In this document: positions 28,843-37,461 of the stretch, piece after piece
Layout of the letters: each line of letters starts with the position of its first letter
Numbering within the stretch: position 1 is the first letter of the stretch
Source of the DNA: a virus
DNA length: 37,907 bases
Reading direction: 5' to 3' (one strand)
Virus record (IMG/VR): IMGVR_UViG_3300045110_000328
Span: 1-37,907 of that record
Notes under the pieces: model-generated
What the model saw: only the letters and a program-made list of their open reading frames with translations
Databases searched by the model: none
Told to the model about the DNA's origin: nothing
Translations under genes and position numbers: made by a program

Positions 28843-31589
28843 TGGCGCGACTCGTCCTGCAAGCAATCAGGGGCGGCCAGCCGGGCGGCGTCACGATCCT
28901 GAACGGCACCACCATCACCGGCTACTCGCTGCTGGACGCGATCGGGTGGGGCAACTACGCAGCCGACATCGTCTACTCCACCCGCAAAGACGGCGTCGCG
29001 ACCGCCACCGACTACTCGCTGCCGCCACGCTCGGTCGCGATCCCGATCCGGTTCATCGGCGCGTCGTGGGCCGCCGCCAACACGCTGATCAACACGCTCG
29101 GAAAAGAGGTCGAGGCGATCAAGCGCAGCGGCGGCAAGCTCACCTACCAGGCGACGCCGGCGACGATCCCCATCTACCTAACGGTGCGCGGCGCGACGCT
29201 GACGGGCACCGACATCGTGTCGAACCGGTACGAGATCCACTACCGATCGGACGGCACGCTCAGCCTCATCTGCGACCCCGCCGCGGTCGGCGATCCGATG
29301 GGGTTCCGCGACGACTTCACCATCGACACGACCGCGAACTACACCCAGGACGCTGGCGCGTTCGCCATCTCTGCCGGCAGCCTCGGGTACGGCTCGGTGG
29401 GCGCGAAGCGGTTCCGGCACACCGCCTACAACTACGCGTATACGAACGTCCAGATCACGATCAAGATCACCACCGGCTCGACCGTCGCGTCGGCTGACTG
29501 GGCGGTGATGGCGCGCTGCCAGGGCTCGGCGGACACGGCGCTGCTTGCCAGGATCCAGGGGTCGGCGACGAACCTGGTGTCGGTTGCGACGGTCAAGGCC
29601 GGCACTATCGCGACGCTCGCGTCGGCCGCGTTCACGCCTGCCGTCACCACCAGCTACTGGCTCCGGCTGCGGCTCGAGGGTGCGCGGGCGACGGCGGAGG
29701 TGTTCACCGCCGAACCGAAGCCGCTCGACGTCGCCGCCGCGTCGGCAACGTTGCCGCTGACCGCGGCGGATCAGCAGGCGTTCGTGAGCGGCGCATGCGG
29801 CGTCCGTGTGAACGTCGTCGCGACGGGCGAGCGGTTCGACGACTTCGACGTGCGGCCGAACACGCACCGGCTCACATCGCCCGACGTGCTGCACCTGACC
29901 GGTATCCCCGGCGACCTCCCCGCACTCGTCACGAGCGAGGTGACGGTACCGGCAGCGCTCGCAACGCAGGCCTCGTTCGGCGGCGTGTTCTGGGCTGAGC
30001 GCCAGCGGAAGGTGAACCTCGTCTGGAACGGCAACCTCGAGCAGACCGCCAGCGGCACCACCACGGGCTGGTTCAACACCGCCGTCACCGGCGTGATCGC
30101 CGCCGCCGCCGGCTCCGGCCCGACCCGCAACGCGACGCTCGGCAAGTACGGCTCCGCGTGCGTCGAGTTCCTCACCACCGCCGTCGCGAACCAGGGCCTC
30201 AACTTCCCGCTGCCGCGCCGGTTCAACAACGGCCAAACGTACGTCGCGATCGGCTGGCTCCAATCCGCCGCCGGCGTCGGCTCCGCAGACTTGCTGCTGG
30301 GCGCGAACGGCGACCTCGGCACCACTGCCGCATCGGCGTTGACAGCCGCGTTCTCGTTCCGCTCGTGCGTGTGGACGCCGACCGCTGATCGCGACATCGC
30401 CTACCTCTGCCCACGCCACGTCGCAGCGACCGCGGAGACGGTGCGTGCCGATGGGATGGGCGTGTTCGAGGCGACCCCGCAAACCCAGAACGGCGGCATC
30501 ACCAACGTCGCCACGGCGATGCCGCTGACGGCGGTGCCGCCGGAAGGCAATCCCGCGTTCCCGTGCATCTACCTGCTCGAGCCGGGCACCGCCAACCAGG
30601 AGCTCGTCCGCGCCACCGCCGCCGACGCGACCGGGCTGATCCTGACCATCGACCGCGGCTGGGACGGCACCACCGCTGTCGCGCACGCCACCGGCACCGC
30701 CGCGTACGCGCTGCCGGGCTACTGGTTCGACGCGAACAGCGACGGTGTGCACGGCACGATGCTGGACGTGATCGGCCTCGCGAACCCGGTCGGCGTCGGC
30801 GGCGTCACGCGCATGACCGCGGACGCGTCGATGCGCAGCGGCTTCGCGGGCGTGTCGAGCACCACCATCACCACCGCCATCGTGTCCGTGCTCGTCGACC
30901 CTTCGGCGTGTATCCCGCCCGACTTCACGAACGACGAGCTGCTCGTCGAGGTGTGGCTGCGCTACTCGTGCAGCGCGAACGCTCCCGCTCCCCGCTTCAC
31001 CACCCTGACCGTCGGCGAGGACGCCGTGTCGGCGTCCCGGTACGACCTCGAGAATGGCTCGGGTGGGCTGAGCGTCGTCGCGCCGACCGGTGCGACGTGG
31101 CGGTTCGTGAGGGTCGGCGTCGTCCCGATCCGGTACGCCGACTCGACGCAGCGCCGTCGTGTGCAGGTCTGGATGCAGTACGACATCACGTCGATCGGCA
31201 CGGCGATCAGCTTCGACTATCTGATGCTGGTGCCGGCCGGGCAGCGCGCGACGACGCCGACCGGCCGCGCCAATGACGCGAACTACCCCGACTTCCTGCC
31301 GACCATCAGCCTCCAGCAGACGCGACGATGGACATCCGACCTCGTGAGCGAGGCGGGGATCGCCAGGGAGACGATGCTGTTCGGCAACTCGAACCCGCAG
31401 GGCGGCATCATCTGCCCCACCGCCGTCACGTTCCCGGCCGCGAACGCGGACGTGATGGTGAAGCTGTCGAACCTGGTGCCGAACAATCCCGCGGGCGCTG
31501 CGGACGGCGCCGAGGCGCTGAGCATCGCAACGGATGCGACGATCACGGCCACCTTCAACGTCCAGCCAAGGTTCCTGACGCTCCGCTAG
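28842..31589 (+). CDS. Large distal tail protein with lectin/carbohydrate-binding-like domains, 915 aa
   Basis: Residues 1-150 look like a distal tail (Dit)-type start (VTILNGTTITGYSLLDAIGW, then LPPRSVAIPIRFIGASWAAA). Residues about 154-340 are a Con A/LamG-like beta domain (FRDDFTIDTTANYTQDAGAF, ending GERFDDFDVRP). A second module at about 394-545 begins VWNGNLEQTASGTTTGWFNT, the style of CBM4/9-like folds. The rest is beta-rich, with another similar module near the end. These domains likely bind host wall polysaccharide. One-base overlap with the tape measure gene. Confidence 0.8.
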   Translation: MARLVLQAIRGGQPGGVTILNGTTITGYSLLDAIGWGNYAADIVYSTRKDGVATATDYSLPPRSVAIPIRFIGASWAAANTLINTLGKEVEAIKRSGGKLTYQATPATIPIYLTVRGATLTGTDIVSNRYEIHYRSDGTLSLICDPAAVGDPMGFRDDFTIDTTANYTQDAGAFAISAGSLGYGSVGAKRFRHTAYNYAYTNVQITIKITTGSTVASADWAVMARCQGSADTALLARIQGSATNLVSVATVKAGTIATLASAAFTPAVTTSYWLRLRLEGARATAEVFTAEPKPLDVAAASATLPLTAADQQAFVSGACGVRVNVVATGERFDDFDVRPNTHRLTSPDVLHLTGIPGDLPALVTSEVTVPAALATQASFGGVFWAERQRKVNLVWNGNLEQTASGTTTGWFNTAVTGVIAAAAGSGPTRNATLGKYGSACVEFLTTAVANQGLNFPLPRRFNNGQTYVAIGWLQSAAGVGSADLLLGANGDLGTTAASALTAAFSFRSCVWTPTADRDIAYLCPRHVAATAETVRADGMGVFEATPQTQNGGITNVATAMPLTAVPPEGNPAFPCIYLLEPGTANQELVRATAADATGLILTIDRGWDGTTAVAHATGTAAYALPGYWFDANSDGVHGTMLDVIGLANPVGVGGVTRMTADASMRSGFAGVSSTTITTAIVSVLVDPSACIPPDFTNDELLVEVWLRYSCSANAPAPRFTTLTVGEDAVSASRYDLENGSGGLSVVAPTGATWRFVRVGVVPIRYADSTQRRRVQVWMQYDITSIGTAISFDYLMLVPAGQRATTPTGRANDANYPDFLPTISLQQTRRWTSDLVSEAGIARETMLFGNSNPQGGIICPTAVTFPAANADVMVKLSNLVPNNPAGAADGAEALSIATDATITATFNVQPRFLTLR

Positions 31590-31593
31590 CAGC

Positions 31594-33678
31594 ATGGCGA
31601 AGGATCTGGTCGTCATCGTCACCCCGCCGGGCGGCACCATCACGCAGCTCGGCTCCGACCTGGCGCGCGGCGTGTGGGTGGAAGGCGCCTCGTGGGAGCA
31701 CTCGCTCGCCGATCATGGCGCGCTCCGGGCCCAGTTCACGCTGCGGCGCCGTGCCGAGCAGGAATGGCCGGACCTGCAGCCGTTCACGCCCGTCGTGATC
31801 ATGAAGAGTGGCTCGGTGGCGTGGACCGGGCGGATTCAGGAGACGCCGACGATCCGCGGGATGGAGAACCTGATCACCGTCCAGTGCGAGGGGTGGCCGA
31901 TGCACCTCAAGGATGATGTGCTGCAGAAGGTCTTCGTCCACAACGACCTCACCGCGTGGGCTGACGCGCGCACGAAAGGGGTCAGCCTCGCGTCGTGGCG
32001 ACCAGTCGGGTACGAGGTTGATGTCGGGTCTGGCAACATCCGGATCGCCGTCGCCACCGTCGCAGGCGCGGACGTGCTCGGCGGCGTCGTGATCGACGCC
32101 GGCCCCTACTCCACCATCAAGAGCGCCATCGTGACGTATGTCGGCGGCGGCGTCGCGAACCTCGACCTGCGGATCGCCGGCACTGATGGTTCCGTGGCCG
32201 GCGCGCTGGCGGACGTCGCGAACCTCGACCCGACACCGATCGCGACCGTTGCCACCACCGTCGTGAACGTGTTCCCGACCGCGCACCGCTTCGTCCATAT
32301 CTACGCGCGGTCGGTCGCTGCGATCCCGGCGGGCGACACCGCGTGGGTGTCGATCTCGAACATCATCCTGTTCGCCGACGACACCGCCTACCGGGCCGGC
32401 TCCGTCAGTGTCCTAAAAGCGTCGCAGATCATCGCCGCGGTGCTGCCATACGCCCCCAAAATCAGCCAGTCCACGGCGGGGATCTCAACTACGAGCTTCG
32501 GGATCCCGCACTTCGTCGGCCCCGCCACCGCACCCGCCGACTACATCGACGCCGCCAACGCCTACCACCTGTACCAGTGGTTCCTGGAAGACGATGCCGC
32601 CGGCGGCCCGCCGAGCCTCGTGTTCCAGCCGATCCCGACATCCCCCACGCTGGTCGCGAATGTCGGCGCCGGCATCGTCTACGAAGACGCGTCCCGCAAC
32701 GACGGCGGCGACATCTACAACCGCGTCATCGTCGACTCCACCGACGCCGCCGGCAATAACGCACTCGAGGAACGGATGACCGCCACCCTGCCGGCAGCGA
32801 TCGCCGACCCGGACGTCGCGTTCGACACACCCTCGACGGTGCAGCCGAGCGCGAACGCCGCGAGCTTCGACACCGACACCAGCGGATGGCTCACCTCGAC
32901 AGGGACACTCGTCCGCGACACCGGCGTGTTCGACACGGCGCCGGCGAGTGGCCGGTGGGGAACCGACGTCAGCGGCATCATGCGATCCGACATCGTCAGC
33001 ATCCCCGGGCTGACCGTCGGCAAGACGTACCAGTTCACGTACCGGATCCGTGCCGCCGCGACGTGGACGACGGGATCGGCACAGGCGACCATCACCGACG
33101 CAGCGTCGGTGGCCACCTATGCACAAGACGTGTTTACGAACAGCATCGGCGTTGCGTTCATCACGAAAACCCTGACGTTCAAAGCAGCCGTTTCGACGAT
33201 CCGGTTCTTCGTCAGCAACGTGGCCGGCCTGAACGTCAGCACCAACATCCTGTACCTCGACTCGATCCGGATCATGGAATCGCGGCCCACCATCGTCGAC
33301 CGGCAGGGCTTCCAGCGTACCCGCGTCCTCACCACCAGCTCGCGTCTCACGGCGGCGGCGGCGGATCAGATCGGCGACGTGTTCCTGCAAGCCCACCGCT
33401 TCACCCCGCTGCGCGGCACGCTCACCGTGCAAGGAGCCGCGCTCCGCACCGTGCAGGGCGACGTGCCGATCCCCGCCCCCCTCGTCGCACGCTACCTCGG
33501 CGCCGCCGTCCTGATCAACGAGACCGACTTCGACCTCGGCGGCATCGGCCGCGTCGGGAACATCGCCAACGTCGCCTACGACGAAGCATCCGACACCGCG
33601 ACGGTGGCGATCGATACGAGGAAGGACTTCGTGGACGCGCTCCTGGCGCGCCTGGCCGTGTTCACCGGGGGCTCGTGA
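31594..33678 (+). CDS. Tail-tip/minor tail protein with inserted carbohydrate-binding-like module, 694 aa
   Basis: The first 110 residues are a baseplate-type start (WEHSLADHGALRAQFTLRRR, VAWTGRIQETPTIRGMENLI), resembling proteins of the siphovirus tail tip. At about 120-260 and 418-565 there are two inserted beta modules; the second reads ASFDTDTSGWLTSTGTLVRD and GLTVGKTYQFTYRIRAAA, a CBM-like jelly roll. The tail-tip domain resumes near the end (DRQGFQRTRVLTTSSRLTAA). It follows the Dit-like gene after 4 nt. It probably contributes to host recognition. Confidence 0.75.
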   Translation: MAKDLVVIVTPPGGTITQLGSDLARGVWVEGASWEHSLADHGALRAQFTLRRRAEQEWPDLQPFTPVVIMKSGSVAWTGRIQETPTIRGMENLITVQCEGWPMHLKDDVLQKVFVHNDLTAWADARTKGVSLASWRPVGYEVDVGSGNIRIAVATVAGADVLGGVVIDAGPYSTIKSAIVTYVGGGVANLDLRIAGTDGSVAGALADVANLDPTPIATVATTVVNVFPTAHRFVHIYARSVAAIPAGDTAWVSISNIILFADDTAYRAGSVSVLKASQIIAAVLPYAPKISQSTAGISTTSFGIPHFVGPATAPADYIDAANAYHLYQWFLEDDAAGGPPSLVFQPIPTSPTLVANVGAGIVYEDASRNDGGDIYNRVIVDSTDAAGNNALEERMTATLPAAIADPDVAFDTPSTVQPSANAASFDTDTSGWLTSTGTLVRDTGVFDTAPASGRWGTDVSGIMRSDIVSIPGLTVGKTYQFTYRIRAAATWTTGSAQATITDAASVATYAQDVFTNSIGVAFITKTLTFKAAVSTIRFFVSNVAGLNVSTNILYLDSIRIMESRPTIVDRQGFQRTRVLTTSSRLTAAAADQIGDVFLQAHRFTPLRGTLTVQGAALRTVQGDVPIPAPLVARYLGAAVLINETDFDLGGIGRVGNIANVAYDEASDTATVAIDTRKDFVDALLARLAVFTGGS

Positions 33679-33896
33679 CGCGCGACTCGCTCTTCGGCCG
33701 GTTCGCGGCCGGCGTGTTCACGATCCTCGTCCTGTACGGCTGCGCGATGACCGGCGTCGTGCTGTACGGCGACCCGTCGCTCGCGTCGAAGATGATCAGC
33801 GGATTCGGAACGATGTTCGCCGGCGTGCTCGGCCTCGGCACCGGCTACCTCCTGGGCACCGCCACGGCGGCGAACGGGAGAACCGACGGCCGCTGA
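33675..33896 (+). CDS. Small two-helix membrane protein, 73 aa
   Basis: The GTG overlaps the previous stop. Two membrane helices are visible (FAAGVFTILVLYGCAMTGVV and TMFAGVLGLGTGYLLGTATA) with short soluble ends and an Arg-rich tail. The size and topology are holin-like. It lies ahead of, not beside, the endolysin, so it may be a holin, antiholin or membrane accessory. Its TGA overlaps the next ATG. Confidence 0.6.
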   Translation: MTRDSLFGRFAAGVFTILVLYGCAMTGVVLYGDPSLASKMISGFGTMFAGVLGLGTGYLLGTATAANGRTDGR

Positions 33897-34237
33897 TGCC
33901 GATCTGGGTCGGCACCGTGCTCGCCGCGCTCTTGGTGGCCGGTGGCGGCGCCGGCGGGTTCCTGGCGTTCTGGAACCGCAAGCCCGACCTGGCCTCCAAG
34001 ATGGTCGCGCAGGCCGCCGCCGTCGTCGACACGATGGAGGCGCTGAACGCGCAGCTGCGGGCCGCGCTCGGCGACACCCAGATCGCGCTCGCGTCCGCCG
34101 TCGCGGAGCTGAAACGCTCGCAGGAGCGCGAGGACCGGCTGACCACCGAGGTGGCGGCGCTGCGCAGCGACGTCGCCCACCTGCAATCCGTGATCGAGAG
34201 GGGGTTCACCGGGCATGGAGCCGGAACGGTCGACTGA
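33896..34237 (+). CDS. Membrane-anchored coiled-coil protein, 113 aa
   Basis: An N-terminal membrane helix ([20 protein letters not shown]) is followed by FWNRK and a long coiled coil (about 35-100) with regular heptads ([20 protein letters not shown]). The Arg/Lys after the helix predicts the coil in the cytoplasm. It overlaps the collagen-like gene by 23 nt. It may be part of the lysis control group (spanin or antiholin-like), but the family is unknown. Confidence 0.6.
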   Translation: MPIWVGTVLAALLVAGGGAGGFLAFWNRKPDLASKMVAQAAAVVDTMEALNAQLRAALGDTQIALASAVAELKRSQEREDRLTTEVAALRSDVAHLQSVIERGFTGHGAGTVD

Positions 34238-35000
34238 TCTCGTGGTGGCTGCCACCGGCGACGTGTCCGACGCCGTCCACCAGGCCAAGATGGGCCAGCA
34301 GCTGCAGGCGCAGCGCACCCACCGGGCGCTGGTGCTGATGACGCTCGCGCTGGCGGTGATCGCGATCGTCGCGGGCCTGTCGATGCTGCTCACGATCCGC
34401 GCCACCCACGACGTCACCAGCCGCAATCGCGACCTGGCGATCGAGGCGCAGGTGAAGGCGACCCGGTCGCAGCTGGCGGCGAACCAGGCGAAGATCGACG
34501 CGGCGCAGGCGGAGACGCGTGCGAACGCTGCCCGGATCGTGTCGATCGCCTCGCAGCAGAAGAACGCCGCCACCATCCGCTGCCTGACCCTGAAAACGCG
34601 GCGTCAGGTAGCGCGCTGCCTCGGCGCCCAGCCGGGCGCGCCGGGCAGGCCGGGCGCGCCGGGTGGGGCGGGCACGCCCGGCCCGGTCGGCACCGCCGGC
34701 GTGAACGGCCTGCCGGGACTGAGCGGCCGTCCCGGCCCCGCCGGTGCGGTCGGTGCCGCTGGCAGTGTCGGCGCGGCCGGTCAGACGGGCGCTCAGGGCG
34801 ATCAAGGCGCCACAGGAGCCACCGGCGGTGGCGGCGCGACGGGCGACACAGGGCCTGCTGGGCCTGCTGGGCCCCCTGGACCGGCCGGGCCGCAAGGCCC
34901 GCAAGGCGACCCCGGCCCGCAAGGCCCGCAGGGCCCAGCCGCCGGCACCCTGACCTGCACCACCGCCGACCAGGTGACGTTCACCTGCGTCCCCGCCTAA
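34215..35000 (+). CDS. Membrane-anchored collagen-like protein, 261 aa
   Basis: Residues about 39-61 are a membrane helix preceded by QRTHR, predicting N-in/C-out. Residues 62-120 are a coiled coil. Residues 141-240 are 33 to 34 uninterrupted Gly-X-Y triplets ([11 protein letters not shown], later [18 protein letters not shown]), a collagen-like triple helix. Cys123 and Cys135 precede and Cys248 and Cys258 follow the collagen part, so interchain disulfides are possible. The protein would project as a trimeric stalk from the cell surface, or be a tail fibre with a membrane-like segment. It is in the late operon after the tail tip genes. Confidence 0.85.
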   Translation: MEPERSTDLVVAATGDVSDAVHQAKMGQQLQAQRTHRALVLMTLALAVIAIVAGLSMLLTIRATHDVTSRNRDLAIEAQVKATRSQLAANQAKIDAAQAETRANAARIVSIASQQKNAATIRCLTLKTRRQVARCLGAQPGAPGRPGAPGGAGTPGPVGTAGVNGLPGLSGRPGPAGAVGAAGSVGAAGQTGAQGDQGATGATGGGGATGDTGPAGPAGPPGPAGPQGPQGDPGPQGPQGPAAGTLTCTTADQVTFTCVPA

Positions 35001-35022
35001 CCGCCACCGAAGGGAGACCTCG

Positions 35023-35118
35023 ATGCCGCTGCTGACCACCATCTCCACGGGCACGCTGATCACGATCGCCGTGGTGCTGGCGATCCTGTGCATGGTCGTG
35101 TGGCTCGTCCGCCGCTAG
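35023..35118 (+). CDS. Micro membrane protein, 31 aa
   Basis: AGGGAG lies before the ATG. The product MPLLTTISTGTLITIAVVLA followed by ILCMVVWLVRR is one membrane helix with a basic C-terminal end, which predicts N-out/C-in. It is followed by a classic terminator. It may regulate the holin or be a small envelope peptide; no family. Confidence 0.55.
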   Translation: MPLLTTISTGTLITIAVVLAILCMVVWLVRR

Positions 35119-35147
35119 ACCCGCCGCCGCACCCCCACGCACGCCGC

Positions 35148-35173
35148 GAAAGCCGCCCCTCCAGGCGGCTTTC
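35148..35173 (+). terminator. Intrinsic terminator
   Basis: GAAAGCCGCC (35148-35157) and GGCGGCTTTC (35164-35173) are a perfect 10-bp inverted repeat around CCTCCA, followed by ATCGTCCTC. The A-rich/T-rich bases at the outer end of the stem match Rho-independent terminators. It separates the structural part of the operon from the lysis genes. Confidence 0.8.
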
Positions 35174-35215
35174 ATCGTCCTCGACTCGCAACCCAATTTG
35201 AAGGAGGCACCCACT

Positions 35216-35479
35216 GTGCCCGTCCGCCGCAAGGTGCAAGCCGGCGCGCTGGGAGGCGCGCTCGGCATCATCCTGGTCTGGATCCTGTCCGGCCCGGCAG
35301 GGCTCGACGTGCCGCCCGAAGTGGGCGCTGCGATCTCGACCGTGACCGGAGCCGCGCTCGGCTGGCTGGTGCCCGAATCCCAGCAGGACCTCCCGCAGAT
35401 GGCGCCGGCGGCTCCCGTGCCGGCGCCGGACGCGGCGATCCCCGACGAACCGATGCCGGCCGACCCAGGAGCCCCGTGA
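35216..35479 (+). CDS. Holin candidate, 87 aa
   Basis: AAGGAGG (35201-35207) is 8 nt from the GTG at 35216, preferred to the TTG at 35198. Two membrane helices are visible (GALGGALGIILVWILSGPAG and VGAAISTVTGAALGWLVP) with a basic N terminus, then a Pro/Ala/acidic tail. A GALGG..G..L.W...G start and position directly before the endolysin are typical of actinophage holins. It would form membrane lesions releasing the endolysin. Its stop overlaps the endolysin ATG. Confidence 0.75.
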   Translation: MPVRRKVQAGALGGALGIILVWILSGPAGLDVPPEVGAAISTVTGAALGWLVPESQQDLPQMAPAAPVPAPDAAIPDEPMPADPGAP

Positions 35480-36246
35480 TGGCAAACCGCGTGCTCGGCC
35501 TCACCTCGCCGCACATGCACGGCGACGATGTGAGGGCCCTCCAGAGGGCGCTCAAGACGAACGCCTTCCACAAGGACTACATGCCTGACGGGAAGGTCGA
35601 CGGGGTGTTCTCGACGTTCACCGCGCAGGGCGCCTACCGCGCCCAGTACTGGCTCGGCTACGCCACCCCCAGCCACAAGGCCGGCACACCGCTGGTCGCC
35701 TACCTCTCCGGCAAGCGACCGCTGACGGTGGCGATGACCGCGAAGCGCAAGGCGCGCATCGACGCCTACCAGGCCGCCCATCCGCTCCGGCTGCGGGCGT
35801 TCGAGTCGGCGAAACGGTTCGTCGGCACGAAGGAGTCGCCGGCCGGATCGAACCGGCAGAAGTTCGGCGTCTGGTACGGCTGGAACGGCGTCGCCTGGTG
35901 CGCGATCTTCGTGTCGTACAACTACGCCTCCGCCGGATCGAAGATGACCGCGCGGATGAAGCGGTGGGCGTACTGCCCGTACCTGTGGGCGGACGCCCAC
36001 GCAGGCCGGTTCGGCCTGTCGGTCACCCGCAGCCCGCAGCGGGGCGACATCGTCATCTACGGCAAGACGCTGCCGCACCACACCGAGCTGTTCGACGAGT
36101 GGATCGTGCCCGGCAAGACGTTCGCGACGATCGGCGGCAACACGTCGCCAAACGACATGTCCAACGGCGGCGAGGTGCACCACTACGACGCCTCGAACCC
36201 GCGCACGATGAGCGACGTCGCCGGGTTCGTGCACCTGGCGGCGTGA
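35479..36246 (+). CDS. Endolysin: peptidoglycan-binding domain plus CHAP-type amidase/peptidase, 255 aa
   Basis: Residues about 8-78 form a PG_binding_1-like domain (DDVRALQRALKTNAF, KVDGVFSTFTAQGAYRAQYW). The rest is a CHAP/NlpC-like cysteine hydrolase: RFVGTKESPAGSNRQKFGVW, Cys141 in GVAWCAIFVSYNY, RGDIVIYGKTLPHHTELF with His200/201, and Asn221 in IGGNT. The Cys-His-Asn set fits catalysis. There is no signal peptide, so it depends on a holin. The ATG at 35479 overlaps the holin TGA. Confidence 0.9.
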   Translation: MANRVLGLTSPHMHGDDVRALQRALKTNAFHKDYMPDGKVDGVFSTFTAQGAYRAQYWLGYATPSHKAGTPLVAYLSGKRPLTVAMTAKRKARIDAYQAAHPLRLRAFESAKRFVGTKESPAGSNRQKFGVWYGWNGVAWCAIFVSYNYASAGSKMTARMKRWAYCPYLWADAHAGRFGLSVTRSPQRGDIVIYGKTLPHHTELFDEWIVPGKTFATIGGNTSPNDMSNGGEVHHYDASNPRTMSDVAGFVHLAA

Positions 36247-36677
36247 TGGCGACCGACTTCTACGATCACCCGACCTGGGGCGCCTTCGCCCACCAGCTGC
36301 TGCTCGAGCTCGGCGTGCCGCGGACGGACAAGAACATGGTCGCTCTGCTGGCGTGGTTCGCGGCGGAGAACACGCCCGCCCGCTACAACCCGCTCGCCAC
36401 CACCCGCCCGTGGCCGCGCTCGACCCGGTTCAACAGCGCCGACGTGCGCAACTACCCGAGCCTGCGCGCGGGCATCGGCGCCACGCTCGCCACGATCCGG
36501 CTGACGCCGTACGCCCCGATCAGGGCCGCGCTGAAGGCGGGCGACAGCGTCCAGCGCGTCACGCACGCGATCGAGGCGTCGCCGTGGTCGGGCAACCACT
36601 ACGCGCCCGACGGGCTGCCGTGGCGAGCCGTCAACGACAACCCCGGCCACTTCGGCTCGAAGCCGGTCGGGATGTAA
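36246..36677 (+). CDS. Second cell-wall enzyme, lysozyme-like, 143 aa
   Basis: The motif ALLAWFAAENTPARYNPLAT (about 28-47), RFNSADVRNYPSLRAGIGAT and later AIEASPWSGNHYAPDG belong to the lysozyme-like family seen in actinophage endolysins and tape-measure proteins; Glu36 is in the position of the catalytic acid. It has no signal peptide. It directly follows the CHAP enzyme with a one-base overlap, so the two probably act together as glycosidase and peptidase. The identity as a muramidase or transglycosylase is inferred. Confidence 0.75.
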   Translation: MATDFYDHPTWGAFAHQLLLELGVPRTDKNMVALLAWFAAENTPARYNPLATTRPWPRSTRFNSADVRNYPSLRAGIGATLATIRLTPYAPIRAALKAGDSVQRVTHAIEASPWSGNHYAPDGLPWRAVNDNPGHFGSKPVGM

Positions 36678-36686
36678 GCGAGCACC

Positions 36687-37022
36687 GTGACGAGAGACTG
36701 GGTCGTGCCGGCGATCATCCGGGCCGTCCACGACGGAGACACGGCGACGGTCGATGCCGATCTGGGCTGGACCATCACCTACCGCGTGCACGTCCGGATC
36801 GCCCACATCAACGCGCCCGAGCTGACGACGCCGGCAGGACTCGTCGCCAAGACGGCGGCGCTCGAGCTGCTGCCGCTGGGATCGACCGTGACGCTCACCT
36901 CCCATTCGCTCGACAAGTACGGGCGGACACTCGGATCGCTGACGCTCAAGGACGGCTCGGACTTCGCCGTGGCGATGATGGCGGGCGGGTTCGCGGTCCC
37001 GTACGAAGGCGGTCCCCGGTGA
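36687..37022 (+). CDS. Staphylococcal-nuclease-like protein, 111 aa
   Basis: The SNase layout is complete: AIIRAVHDGDTATV (Asp18 equals nuclease Asp21), VRIAHINAPEL (Arg37 equals Arg35, Glu45 equals Glu43), then DKYGRTLG with Arg80 (equals Arg87). The calcium ligand Asp40 is Asn42 here. There is no signal peptide. It may degrade DNA or RNA late in infection, or have a structural binding role. It is coupled to the next gene by GTGA. Confidence 0.8.
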   Translation: MTRDWVVPAIIRAVHDGDTATVDADLGWTITYRVHVRIAHINAPELTTPAGLVAKTAALELLPLGSTVTLTSHSLDKYGRTLGSLTLKDGSDFAVAMMAGGFAVPYEGGPR

Positions 37023-37219
37023 GCGACTGGATCTGGCTGCTGCTGATCGTGCCGGTCGTGATCTTCGAGCTGGTGTGCGCATTCGTGAAGCGCCGCCCCG
37101 CGCGCACCATCTCGGAGAACGTGCGCGGCTGGGAGAAGGGCCGCTGGTACGTGCGCGTCGTGTTCGGCGCGCTGATCGTGGTGCTGTTCCTGCACATCGT
37201 TTGGCCAGGGTGGTGGTAA
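37019..37219 (+). CDS. Two-helix membrane protein, 66 aa
   Basis: The GTG overlaps the SNase stop. Helix 1 is WIWLLLIVPVVIFELVCAFV, then a basic KRRPARTISENVRGWEKGRW loop, then helix 2 (VVFGALIVVLFLHIVW). The basic loop suggests both ends outside and the loop inside. It is a second holin or holin-partner candidate. No family is recognised. Confidence 0.65.
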   Translation: MSDWIWLLLIVPVVIFELVCAFVKRRPARTISENVRGWEKGRWYVRVVFGALIVVLFLHIVWPGWW

Positions 37220-37444
37220 ATGACGAGGGTCGGCAGCCGCTGCCCGCTGCACGGCCGCACCGTCGCCGGCAAGCACCTCCACGACCCCTGCTCGTGCCTC
37301 GACCAGCACCACTTCAGCGCCGCCCTCGGCGAGGCCTGCGACCGCTGCGGCGCCCAGCGCTGCACCACCACCCGCACCGCCGGCACCATCCGCCAGCGCT
37401 GCACCCGACATGCACTGCACGGCCGGCGCCACCTCTACCGCTAG
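37220..37444 (+). CDS. Small Cys/His-rich protein, 74 aa
   Basis: The ATG follows the previous TAA directly. There are eight Cys and many His: CPLHG, PCSC, a later EACDRCGAQRC and QRCTRHALHG. This could bind two zinc ions. It is basic and probably binds nucleic acid. It is the last gene of the late operon and ends at a hairpin. Function is unknown. Confidence 0.55.
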   Translation: MTRVGSRCPLHGRTVAGKHLHDPCSCLDQHHFSAALGEACDRCGAQRCTTTRTAGTIRQRCTRHALHGRRHLYR

Positions 37445-37461
37445 AGCTCGCCGACGAGCTC
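37444..37461 (+). terminator. Hairpin at the end of the late operon
   Basis: GAGCTCG (37444-37450) and CGAGCTC (37455-37461) form a 7-bp stem around CCGA, starting in the stop codon of the last gene. There is no T-tract. The next 180 nt hold no gene, which supports termination here. Confidence 0.6.

Noticed and set aside
23344-28866. Minus-strand open frame of 1840 codons antisense to the tail genes
   Set aside because: It is antisense to the connector, tail tube and tape measure genes, which have recognisable families and ribosome sites. Long stop-free antisense frames arise in GC-rich DNA with strong third-position bias. Its translation is Arg/Gly/Val-rich without any domain.
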